A DNA stretch of 64,000 bases from contig WPIO01000001.1 in assembly GCA_009760855.2 (NCBI GenBank), positions 665,001-729,000 of the forward strand, written 5' to 3'. Below, in pieces: positions 55,430-64,000 of the stretch (the first letter of the stretch is position 1; every line of letters starts with the position of its first letter). The position numbers and the translations under genes are program-made. A model generated the notes under the pieces. That model was not told where the DNA came from, did no database searches, and was given only the letters and a program-made list of their open reading frames with translations. The stretch comes from Cristatella mucedo (lineage: Eukaryota > Bryozoa > Phylactolaemata > Cristatellidae).

Positions 55430-58400
55430 AGAACTGGTTTCAGGTCATTACACGTTGCCTGAGAGTGGCAGAATGGAACGACAGAGTGAGGCCCCAGCAA
55501 TCGCTTCGTATTGAGCATTTAGACCGGCTAGTAGGGGTGTACCCTCGCGGTAGCGATTCGACAAACAACGATGAAGAGTTAAGGGCGATGCCCCAGCCAG
55601 CACACAAACGTGATGGTAGAGACGACGGCTGCATAAATACGTTGGCGTTGCAGATGAGAAGCGAGCATCGTACTGGCGGTCGATGACGTAGTGCGTGGGG
55701 CTGCTACGGTGCTCGTGCACTGCAGAAAGTGACAAGCGTGCATGTAGCGTGCGTATAGGCCGACTCACAAGCAAGAAGTCAATTGAGCGGCAAGGACAGG
55801 TCGCGAGCCGGCACGGCATAGAGTGCCTGTTGGGCTGGCTGAAAACCGGCTTGGGGCGGAACAACCTGACGGCGACGACACGACCACCCTAGCGTTTCCT
55901 CTTAAAAGCCCGACAGCCTCCCTCTAGGATGGCGACAGCGATTCGAGTTCGCCTAATTTAGCTTCCGTTCCTAATTTCGCGTTCATTCTTCGCTTTCTAG
56001 GCGCCCGCTACCAGAATCGCTCACCGCCCACTGGTGGCTGCTTAAGCCCGGACCCGATGACAGGCTTTGACTGCACGTCACTCACTGAGCTACAGGGTCT
56101 CTCGGTGGAGCTATGCAAACTTCCAGTGGACTCGAGGTCATTCGAGGGCAGTGGACAAATCTAGTAGCAGGTGGCGGTGGCCAGGGCGTGCTTCGGATTG
56201 TCGAGGTAGGTGAGGATTGCGTCTACATTGAAACTAGACTGGCCATACCGTGTGTATACTAGCCGTTGTATACTAGTCAGTGTATACTATCGCTGCAATG
56301 ATGTTCAGCTAGAAGCCCGAGACTTGCATTGAATCAGTGCAGGTATTTCAGTGCTTTGTGAACTGTGTACTGTCAAACTGATTGTCATAGACGGAGTTTT
56401 TGTCGCAAAGTAATATTGGAGGCAAATAGTTAAATTACAAGTTATCATCACAACTGTCAAAAGAATGAAAAAGCAGTTAGCAGTGGTGGCATTGGCAAAC
56501 GCTTTTAAAGTTTTCGACGGTGCTAAGATTTTTAGATGGCAACCATAGATTGTGTATACAAATTCACTTTATCTGCAACGGATTGTGGATCCCTCGAAGT
56601 TATTTCGATGTGCATTGGACAATTTTTCATCTTCGGCCATTGTCTGATGATAATTTTGAGCCATCGAATCTGGAACTGACGGGGTTTGAAGTTATGAAAA
56701 ATACTGATGGTCAGAATAGCAGTACAGGGCGAATTATGTTTAGCCACGATTTCCAACTGACTAGGAATTGGTACCGAACCCGTACTTTTCTGCTTTGCTT
56801 TGAGATTATTCTGTCTTGCTTGACTATTTGAGCGAAAAGTAAAGACCTGTAAGGACAGCATGGTCATACAATGTTCTCAGGCATCCTAAGAGAATCCGAA
56901 CACAACTTTTTATTTGCTAGCATAGATGGGTAATATTGTGCTGTAAACATTCACAGCAGGTGATTAATTGAAAGCCGGATGGATTAAATAGTTTTTGTAT
57001 TTCTGTCAACATGTATATCGAACTAAGGGTATTAAAAAGTACAGGCACCGACTTTGAAGTACAGCATCGATTAGTTATTTTCGGGAAGCCATCGGGCATG
57101 GACCTAGCCAGAGTTTGAGCAATAGGAGCAATACCTCGTCAATGAATGAGCAGATCAAAGCCACATAGCTTTCTTTGAAATTTTCTCTACCAGATGTGCA
57201 GTTTCGCTGAGCAATTTGTTCTTAACTCTTGCTGTTATCTTAAATTGTTGTGATTTTGCTGCTTTTCGAATTAAAGTTTTGGAAGTGGTTTAAGCTCCGT
57301 GTCAAAGATGCAACTGCTCCTGGAAGTCTCTTTTGAGGCATTCAAATATTTGTAATGCCATTGCAGAGCCCGAGGCAGCATCTCCGAACGTTAAGGCCGC
57401 TCGGCGGCCTCCGCAGTAGCACGTCTACTTGCGAAGATTTGCCTGTGCCTTTACAAACTTAAAAGAGTTTAGCACCGAAATAACGCTCTACTGATTAATC
57501 AACAAGCGAGTCGAAGGTGCGAATTTCTATCCCCATCGATTGAAAGTGCACTGCCTTTTTCTGGCTAAGCAACTCAGTAGGGTGCCGACGAACGCATATA
57601 AAACCATTAGGCAGGCATAGTTCACTATCGATGCTAAATTTTGCATAATTCTCAGCCTTGTAGGTCCCTGGCGGCAATGCTGGCGGCCACCTGGAAGTTG
57701 ATGCCAGGCTTTTATAGTAGAAGCCACTCAATGGATTTTCCGCTTATTTGTTATTCAATCTGTCTCATGGTGGAGAAACTGCGAACGATTCGGCCTAATG
57801 CTAGCATCCTTTGGCGACACGCTACGCTCAGTAACCGTCTGCAATTCCCGTTTTTTTGTCGTGTTTAGAGATTATTTTATAACTAATAGTTCTGGAAATT
57901 TCCAAACTGGAGAGTTCTGTATGCTTGTTACCCTATCCACAGACCGGTTTGGGACTAGACATCGGAAAGGGCGCAACGCCACACATAGCTTATAATTTTT
58001 CAAGGCCTAGTGATATCCTTCAGAAATAGACAGCAAAATGGAGCGTCGAAGTCCAAAGTAACCTATATGATCGCTTTTGTAGCTTTTTTGTCGACATGAT
58101 AGACAACATAAGGTAGTCCATACCTTATCCAATCTAGATACCTACCCATCGATTCCAAGTATCAGTTCAATGTCTACTTTAAAGTGGCCACTAGTGACCG
58201 CATCCTGAAGTTAATTTGCAAATCAAAGAAGACAACTACTCCTCCAAATATGATTTCCACAGTCATTCAACGATACATAGATCCGCTGCTGCCATGCGAA
58301 GATAACATTATAAATATGTCATTTGCCTAAAGTCATGTCCCAGCATCTTTCAAAACGGCTTTAGTCAGGCCAATACTCACGAAAAGAGCACTGGACCAAG

Positions 58401-60000
58401 AGAACCTGAGCAAACTCTATCTAGCCTCCCTTCTACCGTTCCTTTTACATACCCTGGAACGAGTCGTGGTAGGTCAGCGAAACTCATACATTGAAATGTC
58501 AAAAAATGCTGTTAAGTTTCAGTCTGGTTTAAGAGCTAATCACTGGAGTCAGGCATACTTCGGGTGAATAACGATCTACTTAGGAATGCGGACTTAAGTA
58601 GAGTCTTTGTGCTATTTTTGGCCAATCATCCAGCAGCTTTTTATTTTATTATTAAGCAATTATTTCTTGAGAGCTTCTCATCTTGCCTGGGCATCATGGG
58701 TACTGCAATGGTTGAGGTGCTAACTCAGTGGGAGACTCCAGAGTATTGATGTGAATAGACAAAGATCATCCGAAGGACCACTAAAGTATGGATCACCTCA
58801 AGGCTTTGTGCTTGGTCCCTGTCTTTGCATAGTTTTTAATTTTCCGTTTGCTGATTTGATTGACAGGCACAATCTAGAATTTCACTTCTATGCAGATAAT
58901 ACTCGATTGTACCTCTGCTTTGACCACTCCCAGCTGTCCAGCACGTCGAGAGTTCTGTCAATTCCCTTGCTGCGTGTTTTGACAACATCTAAACGTGGGT
59001 GGCAGCAAAATTTCTTAAGTTAAATGATAATAAACTCAAATCAAATGATATAGGAAAACCAACTGCTATTCAGAAAGTGCAAATAATATCACCCACAATC
59101 GGCTCTGTCAGAAGATCTCCTGCTGAGCCGGAATTAAATCTACTTGTCCTGTTTTAAAATGACCTTTCATTAGACGGCTACGTCAGCTCCACAATAAAGT
59201 CTGCCTACTTTCAGCTACATACCATTGCTAAACTTAAAGGTTCTGTTGACAGCGATGGTACATCTAAAAGTATCCACGTATTTCTGACATCCCCTTTCGA
59301 CGCGTAAAACTTACCGCTTGCTGGTCTTCCCGAGTTTGCAATCGGACGCTTACTGCTGGCGAATAACTCTGCAGCTAGGCATGTCTTTCGTGAACGTCAC
59401 AGTTGCCTAGTCACACCACTTCTAGCTGACCTTCACTGTCGCCAAGTCAAGTAACGGATCGACTTAAAGGTTTTGTCGCTCACGTTGAGGTTCCTTCATT
59501 CTTTAGCTCAAGCCTACCTATTGGACCTACCCCCTCACCAGACTAAGCCACGTACCACCTGCATTTCGGAATCTAATCGTTTACCCATACTTCGTAGGAG
59601 TCTGAAATATTTTGGAGATTGCGGCTTAAGTTCGTGCGCTCTCAAAGCCTAGTTCTCACTTTCGACTGACTTCACGACATTTCCTGATTTGACCACATGT
59701 AAAAGGAAGCTAAAATGGATAAACTTGTTGCACTTACCATTTAGTGGGTCCATGTGATTGGTTCTGTGGTTGTTTATGCATGTTGCATGTTGCATGCATG
59801 TTGCATTGTGCATGTTGCCAATAATCGTAATTGCATGCTGACCTTGTGCATATCACTTCTAACCACAATTTGCTTCGTTGTCATTGAGTTTGCTACTACT
59901 AGAAATTCAATCATGCCTCCTTTTAAATAAATGTCAAGTGCCTAGAAGGAGATTGAATTCTCCAATAGGGATGTAATATATGTATTATTGTTATTATTAT
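55430..60000 (+). mobile_element. CR1/L2-like retrotransposon, near full length, inactive
   Basis: The 5' region (55430-57110) matches 15960-17560. An FF-VDMIDNIR-SIP stretch near 58085 and FKTALVRP near 58350 lead into the RT: NNDLLRNADLSRV (58566), INRQRSSEGPLKYGSPQGFVLGP (58750-58820), FPFADLIDRHNLEFHFYADN (58840-58905). The catalytic box reads YADN, so the second aspartate is lost. C-terminal motifs follow with frameshifts, then the 3' UTR and terminus AGTGCCTAGAAGGAGATTGA and (ATT)n at 60000. About 4.6 kb, close to the expected element length. I could not identify an endonuclease motif in the 5' half. Confidence 0.75.
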
Positions 60001-60117
60001 AAACACACTATCCAGCTTTTTTTGTTTAGCCCGTCAGCCATACACAACTTTGGAGTTCTTTAGCAGCGCCAGCATATCCTACCTGCCAGTGAGTTATTTG
60101 GAGAGCCACGGTAGAGC

Positions 60118-60270
60118 AGGGGGCTATTGCCCTTTCGCCTGAGCTGGTTTGATCGAGTGGTTAAGGTGCTCGCCCTGCCCATGGTCTGGCTGAGGTCGTG
60201 GGCTGGACCCCCGAGGAATATGTGAAGCACCTATAAAAATAAGTTCTCTTGGGGTGCTATGCAAGTAAAT
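60118..60270 (+). mobile_element. S1 SINE, tRNA-derived
   Basis: GAGTGGTTAAGGTGCTCGCC (A-box region), GGTCGTGGGCTGGACCC (B-box region), body ending AAGTTCTCTTGGGGTGCTAT; followed by a tetranucleotide microsatellite as its tail. Confidence 0.7.
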
Positions 60271-60271
60271 T

Positions 60272-60306
60272 ACGCATCTATCTATTTATCTATCTATCTA
60301 TCTATC

Positions 60307-60343
<37 letters not shown>

Positions 60344-60350
60344 ATTTTAT
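60272..60350. repeat. (ATCT)n/(TA)n/(TG)n microsatellite
   Basis: Tandem CTAT units grade into TA and then TG repeats between a SINE and a CR1 fragment. Confidence 0.93.
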
Positions 60351-60354
60351 ATGC

Positions 60355-60690
60355 ATACACAAGAAGATTTAGCTCTGCAGGTCCTAGACTATGGAACGCA
60401 CTTCCACAATTCTTACGCAACGACAGCTACTCTTCTGCTGCCGACAATGGCTCATTCTTTCCAGTGGTCCTGAGCTGCTACTTCCACACTACTCACTACC
60501 TTAGCTGCTCTCCTGAACTCCTGACTCTGTCATGCTTCCCACTTTTTCTTTGTTGCGTGAGACGAAGTGTGTTGGCTACCGAAAGCGTACCGAAAGCCAC
60601 TGGCTGTGAGTTCGCTATAAAAAACTCTCCTGCGTAACACCCACATAGTCTTTATGGCTTTGTGGAGTTGCAGACGGAGATAAAGGAGCA
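60355..60690 (+). mobile_element. CR1-like family B, C-terminus and 3' tail
   Basis: Coding remnant RRFSSAGPRLWNALPQFLRN (60364-60420), the usual C-terminal box of these elements, then the uninterrupted family-B tail with AACTCTCCTGCGTAACACCC at 60623 and the terminal GGAGTTGCAGACGGAGATAA. This is the reference for the tail split at 8752/12494. Confidence 0.88.
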
Positions 60691-61645
60691 TATACACCCG
60701 TAGCAGGAAGAAATTATAAACCTGGTCTTTCCCATACATCAAGCCAGGGCAATAGCAAGGATGAGAGCAGAGTAGTGGACATACGGGAAAATATTTATTG
60801 CAGATACGTGTTAGTAAAACTAGTGATACAGCTTCACAAAGGCTTGCAGCCAACGTGTCCGCTCAGAGTGAACAAACCAGGTGCCGCCGTGCACCGATTA
60901 CTTCAATGATGACATTAGATTGCAAAGCAAGAAGGATATAGCAGCGATCAAGACCGCCAACCAAACTATGCACTATTTATAGTCAATAAGCAGCCTCAGT
61001 GTGAGCACCGAACAAACTGTACGATTGGGAGTGATACTTTTTCATAGAACTTGAGTACTCCTGGATGGAGATTATGCTATCTTCCCTGAAGTGTAGACCG
61101 CTCGACTAACCATAGATGATTCCCAACCTCGGCTATCCAGCTATCCGTCTAAAAAGATTGTGAACCTCGTAGTAGAGAAGGCGTAATACGTGCACAGCTA
61201 GAGTACTGCCTGAGAGCCTTTTGGTCACCACTTGAGAACTGAACGTTACCACCATTCATAGAGCACCAGAGGTGCACTTCAGGTCAGTATCCCGGAAGGT
61301 CATGTCACCAGGTAAAAAACAATTAGCAGCGTTCCTTAGGGGAGACACATTTAAGCAGTGCATCGGGAGGGCACCGAAAGGAGAAAAGGCTCCCCAAACC
61401 AGTAGCAGGCTGTGTAATTTTCAACATCAGGCGAGAGAGAGCCGTGAAGATTTCATCGCTAATTTCTAGTGGCTGGCGTATCTGGTTCTGGCACGCCGCT
61501 CAGCAGACATATCTAGTCCTACTTACAAAGCATGGATTAAAGACTGAGGTACTTGCGAAATATCACCCAGTTTTCTTCTTCCTTTACCGTCAAAGATTGT
61601 TGAAAAGTATCGCTAAGCAGCTGGTATCATACATTAAATAGAAGA
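60691..61645. other. No recognisable feature
   Basis: Short unsupported frames only. Confidence 0.35.
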
Positions 61646-61649
61646 TTGA

Positions 61650-62910
61650 AATTTCAATTTTTTTGACGAGAGCTCAAACGGCTCCACTACACTGATACTG
61701 CTGTCCTCCGTGTAACCACTAACATCGCATACAGCAACGATGACAGGAATGTATCTAACTTCGTACTATTAGATCTATATATCAAAGGCCTTTCGACACC
61801 GTTGATCATGATATCCAACTTGAACATTTGAGGAAAAGTTCGTTTCGGCAGACGAGGCACTGGAGGATTTAAATAGTACTTGTCCGCTAGGGTTTAATCC
61901 CTGTCGTGTGAGGTCGGGTTGCTTCGACCTGACCAATCACCTGTGAAGTGCCTCAAGGGTCTGACCTCCGTCCTTTGTTGTTCTCCATTTATGCTCAACG
62001 TCTCAGAAAAGTGCTACAGGCGAATGGAATAGGATATGAATTTATTGGTGGAGATGCTCAGCTGTATTTTTATTTTAAGCTATCGGAATCTGCTGCAGCA
62101 ACTGATAAATTGAATGCTTACCTTAAAGACATTTGAACCTGGATGTTGGCTAATTTCTTCGAACGTAACGAAGGTCAAACGGAACTGCTGTCAATTAAAC
62201 AACCCAGTCGTTAGGCTGGATTAGAAGGCTGCTCTCTTCTAATATGTGATGCTCTTGTGCGATCACCATAACGTGCTCGACACTTAGGTGTCGATTTCGA
62301 AATTTTCCTACATTTTAAAAGCTTCATTCAGAAGACTGCTTCTACAGCTAGCCATCAAGTCTGATCCCTATCTAAGACTAAAAGCACTCTTCCGAGTGGC
62401 TTGCTAAGAATTTAACTAGATCAACAGTCATGTCACGGATTATGGTAATTCCATATTGGCTTGGCTACCAAAAAAGCCACTAGGCGACTGTAAATTGCAA
62501 TGAATGCGGCTGCAAGGCTGGATGTCAAATGCCAGAGGTTTGAACATGTGTCTCATTGGATGAAATAGATTGAACCACTGCCGGTATATTAACTTCGACC
62601 AACAAGGCCCCCCCCCCCGCGGCTTGGCTCTTTCACACTATCTTGTGCAACGGCAAATACTCTCCTGCTGCCAACTACGGCACATCATGTCCATTCTTTT
62701 TGAGCTGCTAATTCCATGCTACTCGCCACCTCAACAGCTCTCCTTAACCAGCTATGCTTCTCGCTTTCTCTTTGCTGTTTGAGATAAAGTCTTTTGGCTA
62801 CCGAATGCGTACCGTAAGCTGCTTAAGCTGCTAGTGAACTATACACAACTCTACTGTGTAACACCCACATATTCATTGTGGCTTTGTGGAGTTACAGACG
62901 GAGATATACT
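61650..62910 (+). mobile_element. CR1-like family B retrotransposon, 5'-truncated
   Basis: RT remnants: FDTVDHDIQLEHL-like near 61795, PQGSDLRPLLFSIYAQRLRK (61948-62010), catalytic box degraded to GGDAQLY (62047-62070), then LSESAAATDKLNAYLKDI. The 3' region and intact tail end with CTACTGTGTAACACCCACAT and GGAGTTACAGACGGAGATA near 62905. Frames are broken, and a C-run sits at 62610. Confidence 0.85.
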
Positions 62911-63179
62911 AAATTACCTTCCTAAAAAAAAGGTCTCACCTCCGCAGCTACTCCACGAACGTATTACTACTCTTTTAACGGCAAATTCAATAACCTTTGT
63001 GAAGCTGACTCTAATCACTGTCGCCAAATGTTCGCTCGGCCAGTGTAACGTCTAGCCTGAAGGTTCTCGGACGGGACGTGCACTGAATTAGCCCGCCATG
63101 AGTACCATCGACGTTGCCTCCAAGGCTGCTCTCCAAGCTCTTTAGCTCTTCCCTGAATGCTCCTATATGCAAAATACGA

Positions 63180-64000
63180 TATAGCGTCTAAGGCCGAGTC
63201 CCAATTTAATTTCTGTAAAGAAAGCTGGAAGAATATTTTGACTTGAAATTAGTTTGGTTGGACGCTCACGGTGGCGTCCTATAACCAGATCCGTGGGGCA
63301 CATGAGACCCTCCTAACCCCCGCGTCTCGCGCCTCTTGAGCTATTTCAATCCATATGGCTTCCACATTTAAGAATGTAATACGGCCAGTTAAATTCCGTC
63401 TCCAGTAGCTCCAACCACTGTGGATAATCTTGGCTTCTTCATGGAGCAAATTAGCCAAGTGCAATTAACACTTTTAGCATCTAGTGTAAGAACATGCTCA
63501 GAAGTAACCTGTTTTGATTCCAGTGGCACTGCAGGGAATTTGTATGCGAGAGCCATTCGTGTTCAAAATATTTCTCTCTGGTGGAAAGTTTTCTGGAATA
63601 TATTGTTCCCGAAAACACAGATCCCTTGTTATATATGACTCTGATAGCTCATACTGTAACTTGCCACAGTCATATTGTAAGACGTAAAGATGGATGGAAT
63701 TGAGCTAATGCTTCGTAGCTTCGATGTTGGTCGAAAGTTGACATCTGCTCGGCGACGCCTGGAAACTCAAATTGCAGGAAAAAGAGAAAGATGACGTCGC
63801 CGAGCATGTTCTTGGTAGGTGAATCGATAATAGACCGAGGGTGCATAGCAAAAAAACCGCTACCGAACTGCTAAGTCCTGGATGTTAGCAGGGATTAGTA
63901 TCTCTCTTCGGCAGGCCACTTTGGTCGTAAAGAGGCATGACATTCTGGTTTTCTCCAGCTTGGAGGTGTGGCTTAGGGAGGGAAATCAATGGGCACACAT
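63180..64000 (+). repeat. Unknown 0.8 kb repeat, copy 2 (cut by window end)
   Basis: Matches 19270-20060 in the same orientation from GCGTCTAAGGCCGAGTCCC to the last bases of the window. Both copies lie shortly downstream of CR1 3' ends. Confidence 0.8.

Noticed and set aside
1-64000. CRISPR arrays, rRNA genes, bacterial operons or phage modules
   Set aside because: No regularly spaced repeats with unique spacers, no rRNA-like sequence (including next to the R2-like elements) and no prokaryotic gene organisation were seen.

Overview
This is eukaryotic (metazoan) intergenic and intronic DNA dominated by transposable elements. It holds one protein-coding host gene I can support: a Hunchback-family zinc-finger transcription factor at about 22.57-28.07 kb (+). 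Its exons join in frame at canonical splice sites, and one zinc finger is rebuilt across an intron. The repeat content (CR1/L2-like non-LTR elements ending in a hairpin plus (ATT)n, RLE-type R2-like elements, small LTR elements, tRNA-derived SINEs), the moderate GC and the finger sequences fit a lophotrochozoan. A flatworm, perhaps a diphyllobothriid tapeworm, is my best guess, but that is inference. No rRNA, CRISPR array or prokaryotic operon is present, and I found no free-standing tRNA gene.

Left part (1-22 kb). A minus-strand CR1/L2-like reverse transcriptase fragment opens the window. From about 2.5 to 14.2 kb runs a long repeat unit ('unit C') that recurs, colinear and in the same orientation, at 48.9-53.7 kb. 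Comparing the two copies reveals insertions as filled versus empty sites: an R2-like element (5.34-6.69 kb), a CR1 3' end (8.17-8.33 kb) and a family-B CR1 tail (from about 8.51 kb). That tail is split by a minus-strand LTR element (8753-12493), which is itself split by a second, plus-strand LTR element (9313-11068, TSD GGCAT). A third LTR element (12561-13999, TSD ATACAA) sits at the end of the tail. A long CR1 copy (15.96-19.16 kb) and an unknown 0.8 kb repeat (19.27-20.06 kb) follow.

Middle (22-48 kb). The hunchback-like gene has a 3.0 kb intron carrying an antisense CR1 copy. Downstream are a CR1 copy rearranged through its ATT microsatellite, a pair of near-identical 250 bp repeats, a structurally complete 2.06 kb LTR element (35978-38033: paired LTRs, an initiator-Met-tRNA-like primer site, polypurine tract, TSD TAGG, a broken gag-like frame, no pol), and two convergent R2-like relics at 41-45.4 kb.

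Right part (48-64 kb). The second copy of unit C is followed by a solo LTR (54180-54702, TSD GAATC) of the same family as the inner element of the 9-11 kb nest. Then come a near-full-length CR1 copy (55.4-60.0 kb), further CR1/SINE fragments, and the second copy of the 0.8 kb unknown repeat running off the window end. Nearly all element coding frames carry stops or frameshifts, so the mobile DNA looks like a graveyard; the hunchback gene is the only frame that looks maintained.
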